This document shows positions 1-10,467 of a DNA stretch of 64,000 bases, in pieces (the stretch's first letter is position 1; each line of letters starts with the position of its first letter). The translations under genes were made by a program, and so were the position numbers. The notes beneath the pieces were generated by a model. The model was not told where the DNA came from, did not search any database, and worked only from the letters and a program-made list of their open reading frames with translations. The stretch covers positions 432,792 through 496,791 of the forward strand of contig NW_026251726.1 of the NCBI RefSeq assembly GCF_025024155.1, given 5' to 3'. This stretch comes from Gamsiella multidivaricata. Its lineage: Eukaryota > Mortierellomycota > Mortierellomycetes > Mortierellales > Mortierellaceae.

Positions 1-262
1 GACTCCCATCTAGCCTGGTCAACATTTTGGGGACAATGTCTTGAATGGCTATGCACGTCTTTGGTCAAATGGGGGGAGGAGGGGGGGGAGGGGGGGGGGG
101 GGGGGGAGGTGTTGTGCGGACCTGCTGTATTTCGGGAAATGGAAGGCACACAGGTTATACAGAAAGAAGCACTGCGATGTGATGTCTGCATGGGATTGTG
201 CACGTATGCTTCTGTGCTGAGAATGGCCTGCTCTACTCGTCTGGATAGCGCAAGACTCGTAA
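1..262. other. Upstream region of transporter gene with G-rich tract
   Basis: This is non-coding flank before the first ATG at 263. Positions 71-109 are almost pure G on the plus strand, broken only by isolated A residues, so the stretch has strong G-quadruplex potential. No other element is recognisable, and the window edge prevents judging whether this is 5' UTR or promoter. Confidence 0.6.
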
Positions 263-3200
263 ATGGCCTCCTCAGAAGACGCCGGGCATCTTTTGGTCCC
301 AACCTCAGTTACCCCAGTCGTCCTAGTCTTCAGCCCCTCCTCACCCTTAGATCCACCCCGAGGATCTACTCCAGCATCTTCAAGCGACCCTGAGAACAGC
401 GGCAACACGCTCAATAGGAACGACGTTAGCAACAACACGTTCACTCGCTCCATCTCCGCAATCTCTCTCTTCTCACACAACTCTCGTGCTTCCAATCGTA
501 TCTCGGTCGCATCCTCCCGCCGCAGTGTATCCTCCATTCGCAGCCATGTCTCCAGCTTTCAAAATGTCCGCTTCGACCCGGACCCTATCAAGGACATCTC
601 TTTTTGGGGAGGTCTCGCACTCCTCATCTCCAACATGACCGGCCCTGGACTTGTCACGCTGCCAATTGTCGCCCAGTCCGCAGGATGGCTGCCGACCGTC
701 CTTGTCTTCGGTCTCGTCGGCATCCTCAGCGCACTCAGCAGTCTATTTATCTGCGAGGCCATGACTGAAGTGCCTGGCAACGAACATCTTCAATCCAATG
801 TAGGTCATCGAAGCCGCATTTTGTCAGCTTTGCTTCTTCCTCCACAAGATGTACATTTCCTTCCGCCTATCTCAATTGATGTACAGCCAACTCGATATAG
901 AATAAACGCGTTGAGACAAGAGACTTCGCGGGAGACATCATTTGCAAGATTGGGAGGGCGAAGGCGAAAAAAAATTAAGCTTTCTGTTCTGCCTATAGCC
1001 ATACTTGGCATCTTCAGGCCCGTCTGAAATTATCGTTTTACGCTTTTCTGGCCCAATGCATGGGAGCTTCATGCAGAAAGAAAACTCGTTTAAACAATTG
1101 ATGTTTTTTATTAATATTCCCTCCTTGGCCTTCCTCCTTTTTCCATTTCTATGTTGGCCTGCCAATAACAATAATGACAGGTCGAGTTCTCCAACTTGGT
1201 CCTGTGCTTCTTCGGCAAGCGGTACCATCTCCTCGTGCAGATCATTTGTTTCCTGGCTATGCAGACTACGAACATCGCATCCATTGCAGTCTCCGCCCAG
1301 CTCTTCGACAATCTGTTGATTAAAATCTTTCACCGGACATGCGGTATCCAAGTCTACCCAAATGCTGCCCTTGTCTGCGTCAGCGAGCAGCTGTCGTCTG
1401 CCAGCCCCTTCACCGGAGTCATGATCATGACGGCAGGTGTGCTCCTCTCCATCAGCATGATCCTTCCCCTCGGCCTACTCAAGCTGAGCGAGAACATATG
1501 GGTCCAGCTGCTGTCCTTCATCCTTATCCTGCTGATTGTCCTGCAGTGGATCGTCACCTTTTGCTTGCACGGACTTGACAGCACGCTCGTACCCGCAGTG
1601 GGATCGGACATATCGCAGACATTCGGCACTATCCTTTTCAACTACGCCTTCGTCACCACAGTACCATCATGGGCGAACGCAAAGCAGCCGAACGTATCGA
1701 TCCACAAGACCGTCGGATGGGGTGTCGGTATCACGACCATCATCTACGCCGTAGTCGCTATCTTGGGAGGCATGGCCTATCAGATCTCGAGTGATTCGTC
1801 GCTTATTCAGGCTATTAATTCGTCACCCGATGTCACCATCCTCTCGTTAATCACAGGATACACCTTCCCCATTGCGGCTCTTATCACATCGATACCTATC
1901 AACATCATTGTAATCCGTTACAATCTCATCCAGGCTGGCACCTGTAGCCTTTTCTGGGCCAACATCGCCGCTGGTGTGCTTCCGTGGTTAGTCGCGATAC
2001 CCTGTATGACCGGATCAGGACTGACCAAAGTCATCAACTGGAGTTCGCTCTTCTTAGTTTCGACAGCCAACTTCATCATCCCGCTTGTTTTATACATCTA
2101 CTCCAAGAAGTACAGGAAGAGACTCAGCAAGCTGCCCATCATTGAGCTGGAACAACATGAAAGGCTCTCCAGGAAACAGTCCAGGAACTCTTTCTCTGGA
2201 CATTCTCGTCGAAACACGGGGTCCTTTGGTTCCGTCCGTCGACGACTGACCGAATTCAGCTTTCACTTGCGCTCGCAGTCCTACCCAGATCTGGACATTG
2301 CACCGTCCACAGGAATCGCCGCAGCGTCCGTCGTTCCAGTGGCAGTCGGTATAGGCAGTGGTAATATAGTTCACCGCAGTATCTCTACGGAAAATCTGGC
2401 TACGGAACCAACACGACACGCGTCACATCGTCGATGCTACACCCATCACCCGACGACCACATCTTCCGCCTTAGAACCGAACAGATCAAATGAGGCAGAG
2501 CCTGCGAATGAGCCTTACTTTTCTTATTCGAGGGACGGCGAACTCTTTGAGCTAGAGGCGACAGCAGGACACGCTGTCGACCAGCTTGAGCCCCGGGCTA
2601 TACTATCTTCTTCTCATCGACCTTCTGGAGTGTCTACTGTGATCTTACACGACCCTATTACAGAGATGGCCCAGCGCAAAGCTCCTCTGCCTCGGAGAGT
2701 CTCACACAAGGACAAGATTCTTTCCATGATCTCGGAGAAGCACAAGCGGACCGTGCAGCAGCAAGCAGAGAAGTTTCAGCAGGAGCAGAGCGAAAAGCCG
2801 GTGCCGCCTATGATTCTTCTCAGTCAAAGTACGGTACCAGAGATGGAAGGTGATGACGATGACCTGAGCGATATGGTCGAAGTCGAAATGTACTCGAAAG
2901 ACAATGAGTCGCACGGGGCCACGAATAACAGCAAAAAGGACGTAGCCAGCGCACAGAGCAAGGACATCGACGATACTAACGCCAACCTGTCAACGGATAT
3001 CAAGAAATTGAACAGGAAAAGCTCCGTTATCACAGTCCACAACGACAATCGAGCGACTCTTACTCTACCGCCACTATCGCCTACACTGCGACTCCACACA
3101 CCCATGCTTGATACCCCTGGCTCAACAGGTGGTCGATGTAGAACACCCACTTATGACAGAGCGGAGCACATACTAGAGCCGTCACCAACACTTAGCCCAC

Positions 3201-4960
3201 CTCATCCTCCAACAAGTCCACATGAATTGGCCTTCAGATGTTCCTCTGCGGATTCTCCGGGACGATTGAGCCCCATGAAACCTTCCATATCCTTTTCGTC
3301 CGAATCTTCAAAGGGATACCTGCGACCCGACTCTATGCTGACAGACTCTATTCAACTTGAAGCCGGAACTGGGTCAGCAACAGGCGGTATTTCGCTGTAT
3401 CAATTCCCTTCGACGCCAGATTCAGCTGCCAGTATTCATTTCATAGATAGGACGACATCGAACGAGTCACGGCCTGCGCTATCTACACCCGACCTGGAAT
3501 ACAAGTCTTCGTTTACTGATGGGACAAAGAGAGCAATAAAGGCCGCGATGACGACCTTGGTGGGAAGTGGCCCTCGGCTGAGGCGCAACTCGGACTCCAA
3601 CCGCAGTGCGAGTGATGGCAAATCAACCACTCAATTATCGAGGGCGTCTTTGCTGGATGATCGCCAGGGAGAAGAATATAGCCTAGAAGATGATGACCAG
3701 GATACTGATGATATGGAGTTCCGAGACGCTAGTGCACATAGTGAGCAGGTGCGACTTCCGGAGGCGCTGGCGAGGTGCAATGAAGCTCGGCGTGCTCCTT
3801 TAGGTCGGATGGCAGCAGCATTCGTATCACAGCCCGGATCGTTCTTCATCAAGACGGGTCTTCCCAGCACATCGCAGTTTACTGATAAAGACACCCAGGC
3901 TGCGCCCTGTTCCAACCACAGCCAATCAGGGTCAGAAAAGGAGGACGGAAAGCGCAAGTCGCCGCGAACTAGGCCACCATTTTCATCGCCAGGGTTCCTT
4001 TCGTTCCAACTGAGTCAGAGCCTTTCGTTCCAACTGAGTCAGAGCCCGAAAGGACACAATCATGGCAGAACGGTATCTGCATCTGCAACGCTCCAGGACC
4101 GGACCGAGCCATCCCATCGGCGTACAACACGTTCGCAGTCGATGCAGCCCCTGGAGGAGAAGACACCACAGAATTTGCTCTCAGTGCCGGAATCAACCAA
4201 CAGCCTGTCCCTCTGTTTGGCGCCGCCTACCCCAACGATCGCTCATCGTGCTGCATCTGATACCTTGTCCCCGACTTCACCAAGAGCCAAGGATAGGATA
4301 CCTTCACTCGCCCCATCTGCGCCCCCTTCTCCCCAAAGGTTGCCCTTGCAAAACCAGCCAACTGCCTTAGGAGGCCGTAATGTTCGACTGAGCGGCAGTA
4401 GCAAGGCATTAGCGGCGCCGTTTCAGGGAGGCAACAATTATTCGATTCTCGGATTCAGTTCCAGTCATCCTCCTTCGAGCCCTGTGTATTTCCCATCCAG
4501 TCCTGCGCGGTCTGATCCAGATCAATCTCATTCGGCACAGGGGTCTGGATCGTCCTGGTTCATGAAGTATCGACATACAAGAGAGCGTAGCCGGTCAACT
4601 ATGGAGGGCTCTGCACGATCAGGCCCTCCATCGCCCATGTTGGATATAGTAGCCGTGCCCCAGGATCCCATGACGTTCAAAGAAGCAGCGGAGAGGATGG
4701 CAGCCTCGGCAGCCGAGATTGCAGAACTTGAGAGACAGGAGCAGCACTTGCATGAGTCCAATTTTCATCTACCACAGTATACATTAGAAGGTGGGCTGGC
4801 ATTTGAAACTGTGTGGAAACTGCGGGCGGTTCCAGCATGGTTCCCGGCTTCGAGCTTGAAGACCGCGTGGGGTGCGTTGGTATTGTTGGTCATGGCGATC
4901 TCGGCGACGATCGTCTATGATTTTGTTCAGCTCGCCATGGGAAACGACGTGCTGTCTTGA
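263..4960 (+). CDS. Amino-acid transporter (Aa_trans, SLC32/36/38/AVT type) with long cytosolic tail
   Basis: The model has two exons, 263-799 and 1181-4960, joined in phase 0 by a GT-AG intron. The junction reads QSN|VEFSNL, typical of this family. The protein is about 1,438 aa. Residues about 110-490 hold the transporter core. It starts with SFWGGLALLISN and MTGPGLVTLP, the conserved first helix of proton- or sodium-coupled amino-acid transporters, and has roughly ten hydrophobic segments ending at NFIIPLVLYIYSK. Family members export or import neutral amino acids at the vacuole or plasma membrane. The tail of about 950 residues is Ser/Pro/Thr-rich, lacks domains I recognise and contains a tandem SFQLSQSL duplication (near 4008-4048). 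The final 35 residues contain an extra hydrophobic helix near GALVLLVMAISATI. The family is usually 400-700 aa, so the tail is exceptional. AATAAA-like signals follow at about 5054. Confidence 0.9.
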
Positions 4961-5612
4961 AGATCCAAATGGCTTTGGAGTGCTTACTGGTGTACATTTC
5001 TTTTCGCCTGACATACCACATCATACTCGTACCTTTTACCGTAGTATTCCAAAAATAAAAATAAAGGAAGGCATTCAGCAATAACAGAAACCAGGGTTAA
5101 TGTATTGTCCATATTCCATTTGCGGTCTTGCAAGGAGCTTTATCGCGAATGGATGAGAATGTTGTACAAGCGCTTTGATTGTTAAGACCAATGTGTTACC
5201 ATTGAGGCTGTGCACTACGCGGGCCAGATATACGTGTCGATCACTATGTCCCTTCAATGCAGTGCGAGTGCCAAGTACAAACCCATTCATTATATTGCTG
5301 ACAAAGACTTTTCTTGCTATTGCACATTTTCATCTTTTCATCGTCTGGTTCAATCCTCACTCTTTATTTCATTTTCACATTGATTCTAAGGTGTGGGGTT
5401 CGAAGCGATACATACAAAGGAAAGTGGATTGGCTTGCCATCAGTCAATCTTACTTGGGAAAGTAAAGACTGTGCAGGGTACACCGCGGGCAGGTTGCAAG
5501 CCATGGTACCCCAGAAAAAAACCCACAAGGGAAAAAAAGATCGGCCTCAGATACCTTCATTGGCTTTTCTTATTTTATTACCTTTATTTACTTAACTTTT
5601 TGGACTGGAGTA
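4961..5612. other. Intergenic, 3' flank of transporter gene
   Basis: The stretch is A/T-rich 3' flank with several AATAAA-like motifs (about 5050-5065). Short ORFs on both strands lack coding character. I see no gene. Confidence 0.6.
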
Positions 5613-5726
5613 ACTTACTTGAGCGAATACAACTTTCTTGAGCGGATACAACTTTCTTGAGCGGATACAACTTTCTTGAGCGGATACAACTTTCTTGAGC
5701 GGATACAACTTTCTTGAACGGGATAT
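5613..5726. repeat. 19-bp minisatellite, six tandem copies
   Basis: The unit ACTTTCTTGAGCGGATACA is repeated head to tail. The first copy (5613-5631) differs at two positions, four copies are identical (5632-5707), and a decayed sixth copy reaches 5726. The array abuts pyrimidine-rich microsatellites on its right. Confidence 0.95.
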
Positions 5727-5746
5727 CTTCGATCTTCGGTGCTTTC

Positions 5747-5830
5747 TTTTTCTTTGTCTTTTTCTTTGTCTTTTTCTTTGTCTTTTTCTTTGTCTTTTTC
5801 TTTGTCTTTTTCTTTGTCTTTTTCTTTGTC
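5747..5830. repeat. 12-bp repeat array (TTTTTCTTTGTC), seven copies
   Basis: Seven perfect tandem copies of a 12-mer lie on the plus strand. They are followed by degenerate CTTTGTC units up to about 5880 and a T run at 5911-5939. The long ORFs in all frames here are products of the repeat and are not genes. Confidence 0.95.
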
Positions 5831-5896
5831 ATTTTTTTGTCTCTGTCTTTATCTTTGTCTTTCTTTGTCTTTTCTCTTCTTTTTTGTTCTTGTTCT

Positions 5897-5928
<32 letters not shown>

Positions 5929-5945
5929 TTTTTTTTTTTCTCTTT

Positions 5946-6071
5946 TTCTTGTTCTTGTTCTTGTTCTTGTTCTTGTTCTTGTTCTTGTTCTTGTTCTTGT
6001 TCTTGTTCTTGCTCTTGTTCTTGTTCTTGTTCTTGCTCTTGTTCTTGTTCTTGTTCTTGCTCTTGTTCTTG
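5946..6071. repeat. TTCTTG hexanucleotide array, 21 units
   Basis: There are twenty-one consecutive hexamers on the plus strand. A G-to-GC variant (GCTCTT) recurs at about 6010, 6034 and 6058, giving a 24-bp higher-order period, a sign of segmental expansion. The array ends in a T run of about 18 bases near 6075-6092. Confidence 0.95.
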
Positions 6072-6092
6072 TTCTTTTTTTTTTTTTTTTTT

Positions 6093-6518
6093 GTATCATG
6101 CCATATCATTCTTGCCCTGTCTCCCTTCCGTGTACCTACTTTAGCTTTTCGCATTCAACCAATAAATAAATGTACAGGGATGCGTGAGAATGTGTATGAG
6201 TGCCTGTGTGCAAGTGTGCGCAAAGTGAAGGACGGAATGCGAGATGATTTCGTGCGGTAGACGCGGCGAGTGGATTGTGATATGGAAGATGCAAAGTGGA
6301 AAGGGGAGAGGTGTAAGAGTGGGGAGATGAAAAGGCAGGGAGGGGAGGTGGGTTTTTATTTGTGTCACTTACTTTCTTAGTGGTCCGTTCGCTTGCCGCC
6401 GTGGATGCGCCCTAGATACATTGATGTGCGAGAAATAAAGAAAAAAAGGCAAAATAATATAGAAATATAAAAATAAAATAAAATAAAATATAAAATATGA
6501 AAAATAAAATATAAAGAT
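6093..6518. other. Intergenic, no gene seen
   Basis: Mixed-composition DNA leads into an A/T-rich block from about 6430. No ORF with coding character or RNA gene is recognised. Confidence 0.5.
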
Positions 6519-6588
6519 GAAAATATAAAAATGAAAATATAAAAATGAAAATATAAAAATGAAAATATAAAAATGAAAATATAAAAAC
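6519..6588. repeat. 14-bp A/T-rich tandem repeat, five copies
   Basis: Five head-to-tail copies of GAAAATATAAAAAT (the last differs at its end) are embedded in a 6430-6600 stretch that is almost entirely A/T. Confidence 0.9.
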
Positions 6589-7437
6589 AATAAAAATAAA
6601 AAAGAATGAAAGAGAAGCCCTCCGTATATCAGACAGTCTTTGTATTCATTGGCGATCTGGAAATGCCTTGAGAAATAGAGCTGTTCATCACGTTACGGAA
6701 GGAATGCAGCTCCACAAGAATAAGCAAAATGCGTCTTGGCTGGCCCTCAAATGTTAGTCAGATAGCCTGTACCCAATAGCGACTCAACGTAAAAAAAGGC
6801 GAACAGCAGCACAAAGATCCCTCTGGCCAACGAAACAGCTCTAACGGGGGACAATGCGCAAAGAAAAAACCACAGAACCATGGAAAAAGAGAGGCTCAAA
6901 CTCAGTAGCCAACACCCAAAGCTGTCTCCCGGAACTCTCTCTTTTTTTTTTACTTCAGCCGTTGGATCAGACCACATATGGAAGGCCATCATGTCCAGAA
7001 GAAACGTGGAGCCCTCGTCTCAAAAAGAACGCAATCTGTCAATCAAAAGCGCGTCTCCCTCTTCCCACTCTCTAGGGCTCGAATCGCTCATCCTTGTTCA
7101 TTGAAATCCCCACCCAAAGTACCAAAAAAGCAAAAATAAAATAAAAAATAAAAGTAAAAGCAAAAGTATCAACAGAACAAAAAAAAAGGGCCAAAGAAAA
7201 AGGGTGGCAAATGGTCATAAGCGTGTTTTAACCAAATATGGTGGGAAGCTGCAAGACAAGCTCATATTTTCACTTACCTCGATATCCCATTTGCAGCAGG
7301 AGACGCCTGAGCATCAATCGACTGCCACAGGTCTGCAGCCCTTAAATGGTTGTCTTTTGGAAGAGGAGACCAGGCACCTAGCAATAGCGAAAGAAGCAAA
7401 CAAAGAAAGAGAAGGAGAAGGAGAAAGAGGAGGAGAA
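6589..7437. other. Intergenic, no gene seen
   Basis: A-rich non-coding sequence with many short A runs. Short ORFs on both strands lack conserved motifs. No feature can be supported. Confidence 0.5.
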
Positions 7438-7491
7438 GGTGAAGGTGAAGGTGAAGGTGAAGGTGAAGGTGAAGGTGAAGGTGAAGGTGAA
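7438..7491. repeat. GGTGAA hexanucleotide array, nine copies
   Basis: Nine perfect tandem GGTGAA units follow a GA-rich tract (7395-7437). A Gly-Glu repeat ORF across it is a repeat artefact. Confidence 0.95.
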
Positions 7492-9269
7492 TGTGAAAGT
7501 GAAGGTACTAGAAACAATAGAGGCAAGGAACTCTCTGCGTGAGTGAGTGCGTGTGCGAGAGATACAATAAGTGCAGAAGGATAAGGCTGAGGTGGACAAG
7601 AGTGGGAGAGAACAGCGAGAAAGAGGGGGCGAGAGACAGCAGAAGTAAAGGACTGAGAAAGTAGGAGTAACTGCAGCAGGGGTAAAGGTGGAGAAGAAGG
7701 AAGAAGAAGAGCTTACCTTGAAGATCGGATGAGAGAAAATGAGGAAGAGGAGAGAGAAGAAAGAGGAGAGAAGAGAGAGAAGAGGAAAAAGAGGAAGGCT
7801 TCATACTCCTCGATAGACACTCCCTCCTCGACAGGCGGTAAACGTCATCGCTGCAGATAGCAGCGAAGAGAGTGTCTTCGAGCAGCCTCCTATCGGTATA
7901 GTCTCTTCGGGTCTTTCACATGAAAGAAAAAAGAAAAAGAGATAGTGGGCGACAGACAGCACGGAGACAGTGGACAGAGACAAGCAAGGAGATAATGGTG
8001 GCAAAATACATCTGACCGGTGACCTATCGGGACATGAAATATACTTTAGCCGTAAGATAGCCTGGACTTGGCTGCAAAGGAGCACAGAGAGGGAGTAAGG
8101 GAGTGAGGGGTTGAGGATGAGAGAATGAGAGAATGAGAGGATGAGAGGATGAGAGAAAGGGAGGATGAGAGGAAGAGAGGTCTCCTTTGATGAGCATGCA
8201 AGCATGGAATAGAAAGAATCCAATAGACAGAAAAGACATGGCAAAAGTAGTGCCACCACAAAAGTGTCTTTTGCAAGTGCAGTCAGCACGTCTATCGAAG
8301 CAGTCAATGATGTACCTGGGAGTGTACAAGGATAAAGAGGCATAAAGACACAGGAACAAGCAGCAAGGAAAGAGGACGAGTGAAACAAGGAAAAAGCGGC
8401 TACAGCGGCGATGATCATATGGGTCACATACAGCAATACTATTCTTTTGCAGCAGTATGCGGGCATATAATAGTCCCTAAAGACAATATACCGTGAATAT
8501 GTTGGACTCGGATCAAACTATCTATTCCGGCATAACCACTGCTGGCTGCACTCTCTCCAGCTTTTTTCTTATTTCATCAAGTGCTCACATACGGCTGTGC
8601 TGCATCTACTCCTTAAGAAAACCAGCCTGTTACAGACCACACCACCAAGTTGGGCACACGTCGTAGCTGCGAATAGCAGCACTGGGAGTGGAGAAAGGAA
8701 TGTCACCAACGACACACGCGTCTCTCTCCGTGTTTATGCGCACACTCAGCAGCACTTTATTTTTTCCTTATTCGTGTAACCACACGAGAAATCTGCAGTC
8801 GTGGTAAAAATGGGCACAGTCTAGAAATCCAAACCCAAACCTTGATTTACACGCCATAGCAGCTTACGACCTTCAGAAGGAACAGAGAAAGGGGATGATG
8901 CCGCTGACGACAGAAATCGCTGTCGCCGTTTTGCACCTGCCTTCAGGACAAAGGAGAGTGGGCGTAGTTACTGATACAGCCTCAGAGTTTCCCATGCGCT
9001 GTCGCGTCCTCAAAACTACATCCTCCCCCTCAATTCCATCTTGATGGTTTTATACGGTCCTGTTGTTGCAGACGGTATTCTGCATTTTGGAGGGCTTTTA
9101 TTTTTATTTTTCGTCATTTAGACAGCGCGTATTTCAGGTTATGCAAGTAGAAGCAGTGGATGTGTTCGTATCGGCGGGACGTCAACTGAGCCGATATCAG
9201 CAGTAACGACTGTTTAGAATGATGTGCTAATTTTTTTTTTCTTTTTATGGGACTTTTTAGTCACCGATA
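7492..9269. other. Long intergenic stretch, GA-rich, no gene seen
   Basis: From 7540 to 7800 and from 8090 to 8190 the plus strand is strongly purine-biased; at 8105-8165 imperfect octamers of the GAGAATGA/GAGGATGA type recur. A 221-codon minus-strand ORF (7801-8466) crosses the GA-rich part and is dominated by Leu/Ser from it. No homology-bearing motif was found. With the preceding arrays this makes about 4.3 kb without a convincing gene. Confidence 0.45.
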
Positions 9270-9820
9270 ATGCTTACGACGGGAACTGTATCTGTCGGGG
9301 GCAAGCACCTCTTTCCAATTCTCGAGCAAAGCGAGACTGTGTGCAGGAAACACCGGGAGCTGAATCCGTTGGTAGAGAGGCAGTTGCAGTCGAAATTCGA
9401 CCGTGCCATCACCTTCGTCAAAACTGCAGGCATCTTTTACCGCTTCGCGTCATGGAAGCGCCACCCGGCCACCATATTCAGGCTCTTGGACCATTATAAA
9501 TACAATATCAGAGCGAGATCGCCAAAACGCAAAGCATCATGAGGACACTTCTACATGATCTACTGGCGGAATTGAGCGCAGAATGCCGTTCGGTCGCGAC
9601 GACACTGTGGGTGATGCTCGAGAACCTCAAGGCAGACGAGCAGGAACGTCCACTCTCCAAGGACCAGGAGATGGGCAGTTTGCTCGAAAGTTTGGCGAAT
9701 GGAGTCTGTGACACCATCCGCTTCTTGAACGATGACAAAGTTACGGCCGCCATCAAAGCGCGGTCAGAGGCTCTCTTGCAAGCCAAGCCGTCTTGTCAGA
9801 CCGACCTCGCCTCTTGGTGA
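9270..9820 (+). pseudogene. Small helical-protein ORF split by a -1 frame change
   Basis: An ATG at 9270 opens 90 codons that read as plausible protein (for example FDRAITFVKTAGIFYRF) and then lose sense after about 9498. In the -1 frame, sense resumes with QSEIAKTQSIMRTLLHDL and runs to the stop at 9820, giving a second helical part rich in Glu/Leu/Lys. One missing base near 9500-9510 would explain the switch. No GT-AG pair bridges the two parts. The intact product would be about 183 aa. I do not recognise the family. It could be a pseudogene, an assembly error, or two unrelated ORFs. Confidence 0.4.
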
Positions 9821-10467
9821 TCATGCCTCGGGGCCAAATCCCTGCCAACCTTTCTTCTCGCTCTCCCAACCTGAGGCCACATTGTCTTTTCCTTCTTGAA
9901 TCTATCTTTTGCAGCTCTTGCGCCAATCACTTCTTATTTCTATTTGTACTACACACCATAATGGCTCTTTCTTTTTCATCCGCACATTACAGTTAACAGC
10001 AGCAAGGTTGATATAGATCGATAGGTCTGTTCAAATAGCCACCAGCGTAAAGAAAGCAAAATTTATAAAATAAAATGCAAGCAGCTTCTCAGGAATGGCA
10101 TACGAACAAAGTCAAAAGACGATTACGGCATTTGTGGGTGGTTAGTGCGGGAGGTCAAAGGCGATTGGACTAGTAGATCGATACTGCAGGGTGGTGGCAG
10201 GCAAAGGATTATTGATGACAAGGTTCGAAAATGAAAAGAAAAATGAACAGCAGACAGCGAGCATAGAACGACGCAAACAGAGCAATAATGAACGCAATTA
10301 AACAAAGCATAGCGAAATAAAATAAAAAGGGGCGGTTTGGGGAATATAGCTGGCAAGGCTGAGTTCACTCAGGATCTACAGAACAAAGGTCCTTGGTATA
10401 ACCCAAGGTGCTGGTCCATGGTTATCGGCAAGGTGGAAGAAGCGGCAGAGAACAATGGGCGCATCCA
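9821..10467. other. Intergenic between frameshifted ORF and YEATS gene
   Basis: Non-coding, likely containing the 3' ends of both neighbours. An AAATAAAATAAAAA stretch at about 10313-10328 could serve the minus-strand YEATS gene as a polyadenylation region. Nothing else is recognised. Confidence 0.5.

Noticed and set aside
5740..6090. Possible CRISPR-like array
   Set aside because: The repeats are contiguous microsatellites without unique spacers, and this is a eukaryotic genome.
5584..6260. Several long ORFs on both strands (Lys/Arg/Thr or Phe/Leu/Ser repeats)
   Set aside because: They are generated by the TTCTTG and TTTTTCTTTGTC arrays; repeat-only ORFs are not genes.
7801..8466. 221-codon minus ORF with hydrophobic stretches
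   Set aside because: Much of it crosses GA-rich octamers giving Leu/Ser/Phe; no motif, conserved block or splice extension was found.
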